Positions 1-12,303 of a stretch of 64,000 nt of DNA are shown in pieces. This DNA is from Erythroxylum novogranatense (Eukaryota > Streptophyta > Magnoliopsida > Malpighiales > Erythroxylaceae), in contig CM057233.1 in assembly GCA_029891385.1 (NCBI GenBank), positions 48,500,063 to 48,564,062 of the forward strand, read 5' to 3'. The notes under the pieces were generated by a model. It saw only the letters and a program-made list of their open reading frames with translations. It had not been told where the DNA came from and made no database searches. The position numbers were made by a program, and so were the translations under genes. Position 1 is the stretch's first letter. The number at the start of each line of letters is the position of its first letter.

Positions 1-2133
1 TGAGAGTCGTGGCAGTCGACCACAGTCCCAGGCCAGGGTTTACGCCATGACGAGGCAGGAGGCCCAAGATTCTCCAGATGTGGTTGCAGGTTTGCTTTTG
101 ATTTCTGGCATTGAGGTTTATGCATTGATAGATCTAGGGTCCACGCATTCTTTTATTGCACTGCATGTGGCATGTAGATTGCATGTGGATAGGGAGATGT
201 TGCAGTGTGGGCTAGAGGTGAGTACACCTCTAGGTAGTACTACAGTTCTGGGAGAGGTCTGCAAGGGGTGTCCGATCATGATTGATCAGTCGGAGTTGCG
301 TGCAGACCTGATAGTGTTGCCCCTTCGAGAGATTGATGTGATTTTATGGATGGACTGGCTCACTGCCCATAGGACTATTATGGATTGTTATACCAAGGAG
401 GTCGTGTTGGAGTCTCCTGGTCAGCCTAGGGCTGTGTTTCGAGGTGTTAGTCAGGCAGTGCCAGCCAGGATGATCTCATTTATGAGTTCTCTGAGGTTGA
501 TGCGAGGTGGTTGTGAGGCCTATTTGGTGCATGTAGTGGATTCCAGAGTGCAGCAGAGGTTGCAGGATATTCCCGTGATTAGGGAATTTCCGGATGTGTT
601 TCCCGAGGAGTTACCGGGTTTGCCGCCGGATCGGGAGACAGAGTTTGAGATTGACCTCATTCCAGGTACCGCTCCTATATCAATACCTCCGTATAGGATG
701 GCACCGGTGGAACTGAGGGAGCTTAAGGCTCAGCTGCAGGAGTTGTTGGATAAGGGGTTTATTAGGCCGAGTGTTTCGCCATGGGGAGCTCCAGTGTTGT
801 TTGTGAAGAAGAAGGACGGGACTATGAGGCTGTGCATCGATTATAGGTAGCTGAATCGGGTTACAGTTAAGAATAAGTACCCACTGCCTAGGATCGATGA
901 TCTCTTTGATCAGTTGCAGGGAGCTCAGGTGTTTACCAAGTTGGATTTGAGATCCGGATACTATCAGTTGAGGATCGCAGAGGCCGATGTGCCTAAGAGT
1001 GCTTTCAGGAGTAGGTATAGGCATTTCGAGTTCTTAGTGATGCCGTTCGGGTTAACTAATGCCCCGGCAGCCTTCATGGCTTTGATGAATAGAGTCTTTC
1101 AGCCCTACCTGGATCAGTTTGTTATTGTGTTTATTGATGATATTCTGATGTACTCGAGGAATAGGCGAGAGCATCGCGAGCATCGAGGATAGTCTTTGCA
1201 GTTATGAGGATGAGCGGTTGTATGCCAAATTCACTAAGTGTGAATTTTGGTGGATGAAATAGTGTTTACGGGCATATAGTATGCGGTGAGAGTATCCAGG
1301 TGGATCCTCACAAGATTGAGGCAGTGAGGAGTTGAGAGATTCTGAGGAACGTGTCAGAGTTTAGGAGTTTCCTCGGATTGGCAGGTTACTACCAGAGGTT
1401 TATCGAGGGGTTTTCTGTGATCTCAGCCCCTTTGACAAAACTTCTGAGGAAGAGTGTGGCCTTGATGGGCGATGAGTGCGAGGAATTTTGAGGAGTTGAT
1501 ACATCGGTTGACTCTGGCGGTGTTAGCCACGCCATCTGGAGCGGGAGGTTTCATGGTGTTCATGATGCTTCGCAGCGAGGTTTAGGCCGTGTCTTGTCGG
1601 CATGGAAGAGTTATAACGTATGCTTTGAGACAGTTGAGATCCCCTGAGAGTAATTATCCTGTGCATGACTTGGAGTTAGCAGCAGTTGTGTTTGCTTTGA
1701 AGATTTGGAGACATTATTTATGCGGAGACGCGTTCAGATCTTCACCGATCATAAAAGCTTGAGGTACTTGTTGAGTCGTGAGAGCTGAATCGAAGCGAAG
1801 GAGATGGTTAGAGTTGCTTAAGGATTACGACTGCACTATCGAGTACCACCCCAGAAAGGCCAATGTGGTGGCAGATGCATTGAGTAAGAAATCGCATGGT
1901 AGTGTAGCTCAGATTCAGGTTTCGAGGTTACCGTGTTTAGTTCAGTTGAGAGCTCTTAATGTGCAGATAGATTTGGATCAGGATGGAGCTCTGATTGCTA
2001 CTTTGAGGCTTAGGCCGGTGTTGTATGATCGGATTAGGAGGGTGCAGGATCAGGATCCAGTGTTGGTGAGGTTGATTGATAGAGTCAGATCTGGATGGCT
2101 TTCTGAGTTTGAGTTGAGAGATGGTACTCTTCG
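1..2133 (+). pseudogene. Ty3/gypsy (Tekay-like) pol remnant of element E1a: protease, RT, RNase H; integrase missing
   Basis: This is a degenerate retrotransposon polyprotein cut by the window start. From 47 the frame shows a retroviral-type aspartic protease ([10 protein letters not shown], about 115-170) and then the linker [15 protein letters not shown] that precedes gypsy reverse transcriptases. RT follows (about 680-1190) with [23 protein letters not shown] and the catalytic FIDDILMY near 1131. RNase H is readable in pieces from 1600 to 1910 ([17 protein letters not shown]). A TAG at 848-850 interrupts RT where relatives have Q. Frameshifts break the reading between 1190 and 1780. After the linker ELRDGTLRS the sequence jumps straight into LTR sequence, so the integrase, chromodomain and polypurine tract are absent. 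The 5' LTR, gag and primer site lie before the window. The RT wording matches E2 and E3 closely, so the family call is secure. The deletion is read from comparison with E1b (41543-43370), which keeps integrase. Confidence 0.88.
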
Positions 2134-4518
2134 GAGCATCGGGTCCGGACTGGGAAAAATGGCTTAGTGACTGATTAATTGTGATTTTGGTTTCGAATTT
2201 GATTGAAAATTGCTATAAGGTAAATTAAATTATGATTTGAGGAATTAGGGTCTGAACCATTGGAATTCGAGAGAAATTAGAATTAGAAATTGGATTGAGG
2301 TTGTTCGGATTGGACTTGTGGCAAATGAATTTGCCAAACAAGCCATAATTTCCTTAGTACTTAAACCTTTTTCTTTGAAAAAAATGATCCACGATGCTTG
2401 TTTTCTTCCCTTGAAAGAAATTTGCTTTGTTTTCCTTCTTATTTGCGTGGATCTCCTCTTGGAATTGCTTCTTGTGTTCTCCTTGCAAATCATCCCTTTT
2501 TTTATCCTTGATCATTTCCTTTGGCTTGGAGTTGGAAGTAAATGGAGTTTGGGTTGAAATGGGAGAAGAATCGTGGATGTGCTTAGGTTTGGGGATTTGA
2601 ATTTTCTTGGTGATTCTTAAAGGTTTAAGGCTTTAATCAAGTAAGTTCTTGTTCCTTTATGTTTTACATAGTTGATTTTGATTATAGATTTGAGTATTAA
2701 ATTGTTTGGAAAGTTTTGGGTTTTCGGATGATTTAGGTTTTAGGGATTATGTTGATTTTGATTTGGGTAATTATGGAATAATGGTTATTTGGTGGATTTA
2801 AGGTTAGGAATGAGTTATGCTAAGTGTAGAATGTTGTTTTGGAGTGTTTAGAATGGATTGGGATGGTTTTATATCGTAAAATCAGGAATTTCGGTTTTGG
2901 CGTGAATGCAGGGGTTGCATGCATGACGTGTGATGAACACGCCATGGGCGAAACAAATCAGCGTTCGCACACCGAGACGCGTCTGAGGAATGTCATTGCG
3001 GCGGATGATCTCTCGTGACGCTTGGCGAGCGCAAGGATCACACCATGTAGGAGGAAACCGCGTGCGCCGCGATGTGGAAGAGACGTCTCGCCGCGGCGAG
3101 CGATATCACGCCGCGGCGAGGACGCCTGTTTTTCGAAGGTGAGTTGCTGGGTTTTAAATGATTTTTTTAGGTTATTTTATTAATGATTGAGGAGTGATTA
3201 ATTGATTTTGATTTAGGGGCTACGAATTTTAATTTAGGAGAAATCGGAATTTTACTTCAGTGGTTCTCGAAATCGGATGGCAATTGAATAGTGATTTTGA
3301 TTATGATTTAAAGTTAATTCCTATGTCTTCAAATTTGAACTTGGAAGATATAGAACTTAGCCAATTGACTTATGGTATTAGAAATTGCTATGGATTAGTG
3401 TGAAAATGCGTAATTGAGATAAATCGGTATTAGGGTCGGAAATGTCATAACATGCATAGTACAGCATTCATTTGAGACATCAGCCCTTCTGATTATTGAA
3501 ATTGGTACAATTAGTAATATTCGAATATTCTGATTATTGTAGAGGCTCAAGTGGAGCGTCGATCCTCTGACGCAGCTGAGACTTCCCGGCAGTAGCTCGG
3601 AAGTTTAGAAGTGAGTAACCTAGTTGGTTCCTCAATCTTTGGTGTGTTAAATGCTTTGTGTGAACTATCTGTGAGAATGATTGAGTGTTTCGCATGAGTA
3701 TGTTATTATGAATTGTGAATGCATGCTAGGCATGAATAGAAATTGGTAATTGACAGTTGTGACTGGAGCACATTCTGATCGGAGCTATAAGCTCATCTAC
3801 TGTGAAATTGTGAAAAGGGAATAGTGCATACCCAGAGGGCTCTCCTATCCCTAGTGCGCGTGGGCAGTAGTGTATACCCAGAGGGCTCTCCTATCCCCGA
3901 AAACGCGATTTTTGTGTGATGTGTGATGTGCCCAAAATGGGTATCTTGGCCTTGATCCAACACTAAAATGAAATGGAAATCATTATGCATTCAGTATGTG
4001 ATTGTGCTGTGATTGTGAGATTGGTTAAAGGTAAATGTGTGACAATTGTTGAGTAAATTTATAACTGTGATTCTGAATATGATATTGTGTTGTTTTGTAC
4101 GCAATTTTGCGTAATGTATGAATTGAGTGAACCATCGATGATGGTTACTCATTGATTTCGCAAACTCACCCAAAATTGCAACTATTTTTCAGGACAACAT
4201 TAGTGACTCCTACTCCAGATAGTGAGACTTTTCCTGCTGTGTGTGTGCCGGCGAGAGGACCATGGCCCACAAGCCGGTCAGCTGGGACCTTTTGGGATGG
4301 CCTAGTTAGGAGTTGTTACTGTTTATTTTGGATCTGTATAGTTGTAATCGGATAGAAGTGTGAACTTATGATTTTAAGAAATGAAATGAGACGTACTCTT
4401 TGGTTTTAAAATTTAGTGAATGTGATCTTACTACTTTAGTATATTGATGCCATGAGGTGTATAAATTGATCGTATCGTAGTGCACCTTCATCGTAGGGTA
4501 TGTATCGTATGACCTACG
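2134..4518 (+). repeat. E1a 3' LTR, first part (interrupted by the copia insertion)
   Basis: This is LTR sequence of element E1a. It begins near AGCATCGGGTCC, which resembles the start of the E1b LTR (TGTAGCATCC at 43376). It shares landmarks with E1b: AGTGAGTAACCTAGTTGGTTCCTC (split here as seen at 3610-3633), two copies of a CATACCCAGAGGGCTCTCC unit at 3826-3900, ACTCACCCA followed by a pyrimidine-rich stretch near 4165-4190, and ATTGATGCCATG near 4443. A GC-rich palindromic block lies at 2930-3125. At 4518 it is cut by the copia LTR and resumes at 16020. The exact left boundary is uncertain because the polypurine tract was deleted. Confidence 0.75.
2930..3125 (+). repeat. GC-rich palindrome cluster inside the E1a LTR
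   Basis: This block is much richer in CG than its AT-rich surroundings. It contains the perfect 14-bp palindrome CTCGCCGCGGCGAG at 3087-3100, and a second copy differing only at its left end at 3107-3120. The same 14-mer occurs in the LTR of E3 at 33931-33944. Confidence 0.7.
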
Positions 4519-6340
4519 TGTTAGAGTAGTGCCCTAAAGGCAATCCCCTTTGGCGCTTTTTGTTTATAGTCATGTACAGACTTTATGAATAAATAAAGAA
4601 AGGCATGTTTCATTTATTTGATGTTCTTTATGAATTGATATTGATCTTTAATAAAATTAATGAAGTCCATGATATATGACATAGCATGAAGGAAATTATG
4701 ATGTGATCATAATCCTGAGATTCCTATCATGTCCAATTATGTCAAGATATCTAAATTTTCCTAGTCATAGGATTAATGAGACCTAACATCATTAATCCCA
4801 CGGACTAGCATATGTCATACTCCTTGATTGGATCAAGCGGTGGATCTCGAAGCTGTAAATATGAGATATTTAGAGTTGACATATGGATGCTTACTAGTGG
4901 TAGTAAGTTCATTGGATGACTGCCATGAGATCATCACATGGATTTAATGTCGCGATAATCTCATCATAGCAATGGTGCAAGTATCCTTAGACTTGAGGTA
5001 CTCGAGGATATCTTGAATCTTGATCCTATACTTTGACTCCATTCCTTGTGGCCTTCGGAGGTTACTCATAGGATGGTGCTTGGGTGCAACTTGAGGTATT
5101 GAAGGTAATTGAGTAGCCAATAAAGGATTCATCATACGTGAGAACAAAGAGATACCTCGCCTCTTGTCGGGATCATTACTTTAAGTCTCTGGCGAGCATG
5201 ACTATGTCATGAAGAGTGTCTTCATGGATATATAAAGTAATGAGTCCTCGACAGAGGCCGATTTCACTTGGGCTAGACTTAGTCTAGTAAGAGTTGACAT
5301 ATTAGCCATACTCATAACCAAGTGGGGTATGGGATGATGAAAGGACGAATTGCACATGGTTGTACATGGAAGGGTTAAATAATCTGGTTCGTGATGAATT
5401 CATCAAACCGATTACTTTCGGTCAATTGGGGTCATGATGTGTTGCTAGATACCGCTCATGACTTGCTCGAGATTAATTGTTAATCTAAGTGGCCAACATA
5501 ACCGGAACCTAAAGGGTCACACGCATAAGAGTGACTCGAGAATCAGTAAAATAGTAATTAGACGAGTTCCAATTATGGAGAGCATTAGGATTAAATGGAT
5601 CCCGATGAGATTGGGATATGTCCCATGAGATCGCGACATCGATATTGCTAAGAAAGGTTTAGGGTCAAGTTTGACATCGAGGGCCGATGGTAGGTAGACC
5701 CGACCCAGTTAGACTGGACCTTAGCATTTATATTCTAATTAATTAATTAAGTAAATTAATTAATTATTTATTATATATATTGAGCATGTGCCGTTGGAAT
5801 GAGAGAAAGGGATTAGATTAGTTGACTTTTCAAAGTTAATTAATTAATTCATTAAAGAATGAATGGCCTTAAAACCTCCACTTGTCCTAATCTCATGGTT
5901 GCTTTTTAATTAGTTAAAAACACATGTATTAGGGCTTGGAGGAGTGCAATCGACGGCAGCCATAAGGAAATGAAGAGCTAAGTTTCTTAAGGGTTAAGGA
6001 AAAAGCTTTGAAAAGGGTTTTCACATTCTTCTTCTTCCTAAGGCAATCATCGGATTCTCTCTTCTCCAACAAGTGTTCAACGTCTCCTTAAGCTCTCCAG
6101 AGGACAGAGGTAGGCTCTAGCAGGCTTTATTCTGTTCTAGCTATTCCCGGGTCAAAGGTGTTTGATCCGGTTAGGTTTTCTGATCTCTGCGTGGATACCT
6201 TTAGAGATAGTCTCTATTGGCTATTCAGGTTTGAGTTTTCATACCGACACCGGGATCCTGGGTTTCGGGAAGGTCCCGGGAATAAAAAGTTTTGTTTCCG
6301 CTGCTGGAACATGTGATGTTCCTCCCGGGATTTTCCTACA
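4519..6340 (+). repeat. Copia LTR1
   Basis: This 1822-bp terminal repeat runs from TGTTAGAGTAG to TTTTCCTACA and is followed directly by the primer-binding site. Between 5740 and 5960 it is nearly identical to LTR3 and clearly different from LTR2. An AT-rich stretch near 5760-5783 could hold the promoter, but I cannot place a start site. Confidence 0.92.
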
Positions 6341-6341
6341 G

Positions 6342-6353
6342 TGGTATCAGAGC
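6342..6353 (+). other. Primer-binding site (initiator tRNA-Met)
   Basis: TGGTATCAGAGC sits one base after the LTR end. It is the usual plant LTR-retrotransposon sequence complementary to the 3' end of initiator tRNA-Met, where minus-strand DNA synthesis starts. Confidence 0.93.
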
Positions 6354-7466
6354 GTCTGGTGTCGTGTATGAAGCTTTAACTGAAGCTAGATCACCACCCC
6401 TCATTGCTTGTGATGTTGTAGCATGCATTCTGTCCAGATTTCGTATTGCTATAGAGATAGGGTTTTCGAAATTTTTCTGCCCAGGATTGTTCATAACATA
6501 TTAGAGAATATGTCTATGAATTTTCAGAATTTATCGATTTGATTTGATATAGTTTTGCTAATTAATTCCCTAAGGTTCCAGATGCTGTTTTGTGAAACAC
6601 TCTGTGGACAGGTATGAGTATAAAATCGAGAATAAATTCTAGAAAAATCTTTTTCTGGATTTTCCTTCACCTACATGTCTCTAAGATGTTGGTGAATGTC
6701 TATGAGCATGGAAATTGGATTTCAAGGTGATTGGATATTTATTCACGAATTTATTCTATGCTGTTGGGAATTGCTGTGCTGATGAACACAGTTTTTGAAT
6801 CGGTTTTGTTATTTTGGTTGACTGAGTTTTTGATGGCCTAAAATCCTAAACAAATTCAGGTAGCATGTTCTGAACATGTAGTAACCTATGTAATTGTCTC
6901 AGAATTTATTGAAATTGTTTCATTGATCAATTCGTGCAATGTACAGAACTGGACAGTTTTGTGGAAATTGTTGAGACTGTTTTGCTTGGCTTGATTGAGT
7001 GTACTTTTTCAGTTCCAATACCTTGGACCATTTTTAATGTGATTAAAAATGTGTTATCTTGATGTAGTATGATTTCCAAACTGAATTGCTTGAAGTTGGT
7101 TTTCCAAGAATTTTCGGATGCCTAATAGATCACATTAGCGTCTCGTTAGTATATATCATTATCTTGTTTGTTTTGGCCGTCATAAATTTTGTGGCTTGTG
7201 CCGAAGTAATTTTGAGAAAGTATAGACTAGCTAGAGATGCTTAGGGTGAGAATTTGGGTGTTCTTAAATTGTTTGGATATTTATGAGTTTTGACTCATTT
7301 TAAGCTTTTCATGTATGATTTATCCATATAAGGCATTCATGATTCAATGAAGTGTTCATTGAGGCATCAATTTACAGATTTTACCATAGGTATGATGGTA
7401 TTGTGAATTGGAATTGCATGGATTGAGGAATTAGCCGATTAGAGATTTTAGCAAATTTTCCTGGAT

Positions 7467-7647
7467 AAGGCGACTTGTGTATGGAATAAGTCGACTTGTT
7501 CAAGGTCTTAGTATAAGTCGACTTGTAGCACATTACAAGGCGACTTGTACATCAAGCAGGTGCCATAAGGCGACTTGTTTCATACAAGTCGACTTGTGTG
7601 TGAAAGCGAAGCATAAGGTGACTTGCATTCGATGAAAGTCGACTTGT
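7467..7647 (+). repeat. Eight 12-bp AAG(T/G)CGACTTGT motifs in the copia leader
   Basis: Copies start at 7467, 7488, 7515, 7537, 7567, 7586, 7615 and 7636. Four read AAGTCGACTTGT, three AAGGCGACTTGT and one AAGGTGACTTGC. AAGTCGACTT is a perfect 10-bp palindrome. Start-to-start spacing is 19-30 bp. Confidence 0.9.
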
Positions 7648-7836
7648 GACATGCTCGAGTTGGATGATGGATGATTATAAGGATTGATTCAATTTGATTG
7701 ATGAAACCTAAATCATGCCATATAGTCCTAGTGACTATGATCCTTGACTTGGAGTCTAGAGTTTCTAAATCCCTCCTCGGTATATGAAAACTAACGCCCC
7801 ATTAATATGGTAAGAACGAGTTCTTATAGGGATGGG

Positions 7837-8232
7837 TTGTTGGGTAAACCCAAGCTCACTCTATATGGATATGTTGAACCATGAAAATATGATTTTCGAT
7901 TAATGGGTTGGTTTTCACCGAAGGCGTTAGTTTGTTGAGTAAACTCAAGGTCAACGTGACAGAGGTGAAATTGGGTAGCATACATCGGATGTATCGCATC
8001 AAAGAGTTGATACCCAATGTAAGTGCATACATCAACAAGTTAATAGCGATCGATAGTTGTGTCTAAGATGTAATTGGTATATCTGATACCTCCCGAGACA
8101 TAAGGTCTCTTGTTGGGTAAACCCAAGGTCATTCTCAATGTCGGTTATCGATGATGCAATTGGTATGTTCGATACCTACCGATTGACCTAAGTTGTGGCT
8201 TGTTGGGTAAACCCAAGGTCATTCTTAGCAAT
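7837..8232 (+). repeat. Four copies of a TTGTTGGGTAAACCCAAGG motif in the copia leader
   Basis: Copies lie near 7837, 7932, 8110 and 8205. Each contains the near-palindrome TTGGGTAAACCCAA; in the second copy both arms changed in parallel (TTGAGTAAACTCAA), which preserves pairing. The last two copies share a longer downstream context (GTCATTCT). Confidence 0.85.
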
Positions 8233-8436
8233 ATCGGATATCAACCCACTAGGACATTATGTCACTTTGTTTCTTTGGATTCGTAATGAGGGTTATGGAT
8301 TCTATGAAACTAGTGGGAGCTCTTTTTGCATATCATTCAAGTCCTTATGATTATGCAGCTATTCCTATTCTAACATTCTTCCTCTCTATCCGTGTAGGTT
8401 GTTTGAAAATGTCGCAAGTGTGAATCTTAAACGCTT

Positions 8437-9245
8437 ATGGATTCCAACAAGTTAATCGGACCGAATTTTCTTGATCGTTAAGAATCGAGAATAGTTCTCG
8501 ATCCAAGGTGCAGGATATATCCTAGATTTTCCGCTTCGGATGCACTGCTTTGTCGATGCTTCGATGATGATCGAAGGCATATAGTAAGCATCTAAAGGAC
8601 GATGACATGGCTACTTGCATTATGCTTGCCTCGATGTCACCAGAGTCTGCGAAAGCGATGCGAGTCCATGGATGCTCACACTATAGTATTTCATCTTAGG
8701 AGTCGTTTGATGAGCAAGCTCGATGCGAAAGATTCGAGACCTCAAGGCTTCTCTTCACCATTAAAGATGGCTCCTGGGACATCTGCTATGCGAAGATGCC
8801 CTCGAAGATGAATGGCTATATTGAGAGATTGGTCGTCTTAGGTTTTGCAATGGATTATGAGTTAAGTATAGACTTAATTCGGTTGGATTGTCCGGCGCTA
8901 TGCATGCTCGTGTTAAACTATCGGATGAACCAAATATCCACTACAATACCTGAGCTAATCAATCTGCTCAAGATAGCTGAGCAGACTATCAAAAGTGATA
9001 GTAAGGAAGTGCTGGTAGTAGCTTCTTCTTCTTCAGGTTCCAAGAAGAAAAAGAACCCAAAGAAGAAGAAGGCAAAGAAACCAAAGGGAAGCGCCATCAA
9101 GAAGAAGACCAAAGAAGCTGCCCCGAAAGGAACTTGCTTCCATTGCGGTAAAGATGGCCATTGGAGGCGCAATTGCAAAGTCTATCTCGAGTCGCCGAAG
9201 CGAAGAAGGCATCGATGCCTCGACTACTTCGTGTTTGTATGTCAT
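8437..9245 (+). pseudogene. gag: Ty1/copia gag remnant
   Basis: This is a degenerate nucleocapsid/capsid gene. The chosen start ATG at 8437 opens MDSNKLIGPNFLD, the typical beginning of plant copia gag, but a stop follows within 15 codons. Further down, in shifted frames, are MDAHTIVFHLR (near 8665), GYIERLVVLGF (from 8811), a lysine-rich basic tract (about 9040-9110) and a CCHC zinc knuckle, CFHCGKDGHWRRNC, at about 9134-9175. The zinc knuckle binds packaged RNA in active elements. Several frameshifts make it non-functional. It reads straight into the protease of pol. Confidence 0.85.
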
Positions 9246-12200
9246 TGAAGTTAATCTTATTCTTGATCACAACATTTGGGTATTTGATACTGGTTGTGGC
9301 TCATACATATGTAATGATATGCGTGGCCTCGTGGACGATGGCAACTCATGAAGGAGAAGTAGACCTACGTGTTGGAAATGGAGCAAGAGTTCTTGCATTA
9401 GCCGTAGGAACCTATGTTTTGTCTCTCCCTTCTGGGCTTGTACTAGAATTGGATGATTGTTATTTTGTACACGTTTTGACAAAGAATATATTGTCTGTTT
9501 CTTGTCTGAATAGAGCTGGATTCTATATGAATTTTAATAACAATGGTTGTTCTATCAATTCTAATGGAATGCTTTATGGAACTGGTACATTGGGCAATGG
9601 TATTTACATATTAGATATGTCTAATCCAATTTTAAATGTCAATGACACCAAACGGTATAAAAGAGATAATCTAAAGTCAACTTACTTACGGCATTGTCGA
9701 CTTGGCCATATAAATGAGACACGCATCGCTAAGCTCCACAAGAGTGGCAGTTTAGGGTCATTTGATTATGAATCATATGACACATGCGAATCTTGTTTAT
9801 TAGGCAAGATGACTAAGTTACCCTTCAAGGGAAAGGGTGAACGAGCGATTGGAATATTACACCTAATACATTCAGATGTATGCGATCCGATGTCCATCCA
9901 TGCCAGAAGTGGTTTTCGTTATTTCATTACCTTTATCGATGATTATTCACGATATGGGTACTTGTATCGATGAGATACAAATCAAGCGTTTGAAAGGTTC
10001 AAACAATTGAAATGAAGTAGAAAACCAACTTGGTAAAAGTATCAAGGCATTACGATCGATCGTGGTGGAGAATACTTAGACCAACAGTTTCGATTATCTC
10101 GGAGATAATGGGATATTATCTCAATGGACTCCTCACACGCCGCAAACACAATGGTGTGGCTGAAAGGAGAAATCGAACCTTGTTGGACATGGTACGATCA
10201 ATGATGGGTTTCGCAGTTACCAAAATCGTTTTGGGGTATGCACTTTAGAGGCAATTTGCTTACTTGTTAAACAGAGTTCCCTCTAAGGCGCTTAATGTTA
10301 CTCCATATGAGATGTGGACTAACGAAAACCTTATCTTTCTCATCCGAAAGTATGGGGTTGTCACGCTTCGTGAAGCGGATTCAATCGAGATAAGCTTGAA
10401 GCAAAGTCGACAAGTGTTTGTTTGTAGGATATCCTAAAGAGACCATGGGATATCAATTACTACCTTCTTTGAGGAACAAAAGGTGTTTGTTTCAAAGCAT
10501 CTTTGTCTTCTTAGAGAAAGAGTTTCTTCTGCAAGAGGATAGTGGGAGCAAAGTCGAACTTGAAGAAGTTCAAGATGCTCAAATGCATACGTATCAATCG
10601 CTCAACTCGAGACTGCCACTCATTCGGATGAAGTAACAGCTCAACCTTCCGTGACACACGAAGTTCGTGGGTCAAGTAGGATGCGCCTTGTTCCTAGAGA
10701 TATGGATTTCGTAAGTGAACAGAATGACGTATTGCTCATAGAAGATGATGAGCACATTAACTATGAAGAGGTTACGAAAAGTTCGAGTCCAAAAATGGCT
10801 TTGTGCCATGAAAGCGAAATGGATTCCATGTACATAAACCAAGTATGGACTTTGGTTGATGCACCAAAGGATAAAACCTATAGGGTGCAAATGGGTTTTC
10901 AAGAAGAAAACCGACATGGATGGTAATGTGATTACCTACAAAGCAAGGCTTGTGGCGAAAGGATTTCGCCAAATACAAGGAGTTGACTATGACGAGACCT
11001 TGACCCGTGCAATGCTTAAATCCATTCGGATACTCTAGCCATTGCCGCTCATTATGATTATGAGATATGGCAAATGGATGTGAAGACGACTTTCCTTAAC
11101 GAAATCGCCGAGGATGTGTACATGACACAACCAGAGGGCTTCACTTCCAGTGATAGCGAAAAGGTATGCAAGCTTCAGAAATCCATCTATGGATTAAAGC
11201 AAGCATCCAGGAGTGTAACATCCGTTTTGATGAGTCAATCAAAGAGTTTGGTTTCTCACAAAATCCGGATGAACACCGTGTACAAGAAGGTTAATGGGAA
11301 TGCAATCGTTTTCCTTGTGTTGTATGTAGATGACATCTTGTTACTCGAAACGATGTCTCATTGATCTGTCGCTTAAAATTTGGTTGTCCAAGCAATTTGC
11401 GATGAAAGACCTTGGTGAAGCAACTTATATCCTTGGGATAAAGATCTATAGAGATAGATCAAAGAGGTTGCTTGGTCTTTCACAATCATCGTACATAGAC
11501 AAGATGCTAAAGAGATTTCGCATGGAGCAATCCAAGAGAGGGTTTCTTCCCATGTCTCATGGGATAACACTCTCGAAATCTATGTGTCCTAAGACACAAG
11601 ATGAGAGGATTCGCATGGATCAGATCCCGTATGCATCTGTAGTAGGATCGATCATGTATGCTATGTTATGTACGAGGCCTGATGTATCGTATGCTCTGAG
11701 TGTCACGAGTAGATACCAATCGGATCTGGTGAGGGTCCTTTGGGTGGTATCGAGAATATCCTCAAGTACTTGCGAAGGACTAAGGATGTTTTCTTGATAT
11801 ATGGAGATGGAAATCTCAGTGGCGAACACACGGATGCGCCTTCAATCGACAAGGATGACTCGGATCCCATTCAGTTATGTTTTCACCCTAAACGGCGGAG
11901 CGGTCGGTTGGAAGAGTTCCAAACAAGAGACGATTGCTGATTTGGCGACCGAGGCGAGTACATTCTTTGCATCGAGGCGCAAAGGAAGGCTGTTGGATCG
12001 AAGTTCATTTCAACTTGGTGTGGTTCCTAAATGTGATGGACCCATACGCTTTTATTGTGACAACAATGGGGCTATTGCTCGAGCAAAGAACCGAGGTCTC
12101 ACCAACGATCTAAACACGTACTCATGCAGATATCATCGATTCGAGATCATTGCTAGAGGTGATGTCGCGATCGAGAGGATTCCCACAGAGCAGAACATTG

Positions 12201-12289
12201 CTGATCCTTTGACGAAGCCATTGTCACAGAAGAATTTTGATTCTCATTTACTCGCTTTTGGTATTAGATACCAAGGCGATTGGCTTTAG
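9246..12289 (+). pseudogene. pol: Ty1/copia pol remnant: protease, integrase, RT, RNase H
   Basis: The domains appear in copia order. Protease has the active-site stretch WVFDTGCGSYIC at about 9278-9313, where DTG is the catalytic triad. The GAG-pre-integrase motif HCRLGHINETRIAKLHKSG (near 9694) and CESCLLGKM form the integrase zinc-binding part. The integrase core follows from 9860 (IHSDVCDPM, then NGVAERRNRTLLDMVRSMM near 10150). RT has CKLQKSIYGLKQASR near 11170 and the catalytic LYVDDILLL near 11320. RNase H ends in the usual plant copia tail NIADPLTKPLSQKNFDSH (to 12240), with a TAG at 12287-12289. Many frameshifts and internal stops separate the pieces. The stop is followed by a polypurine tract (AAGTGGGAGA, 12294-12303) and LTR2. 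Confidence 0.92.
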
Positions 12290-12303
12290 GTCAAGTGGGA
12301 GAT

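Larger units (their letters stand above)
6354..8436 (+). other. Long untranslated leader of the copia element
   Basis: About 2.1 kb separate the primer site from the gag start and show no credible coding region. The leader holds two families of short repeats (7467-7647 and 7837-8232), described separately. Otherwise it is AT-rich sequence without recognisable features. Confidence 0.7.

Noticed and set aside
2318..2557. 79-codon plus-strand frame in the E1a LTR, and the 82-codon frame opposite
   Set aside because: Both lie in LTR sequence, are low-complexity (F/L-rich or K/R-rich) and match no family.
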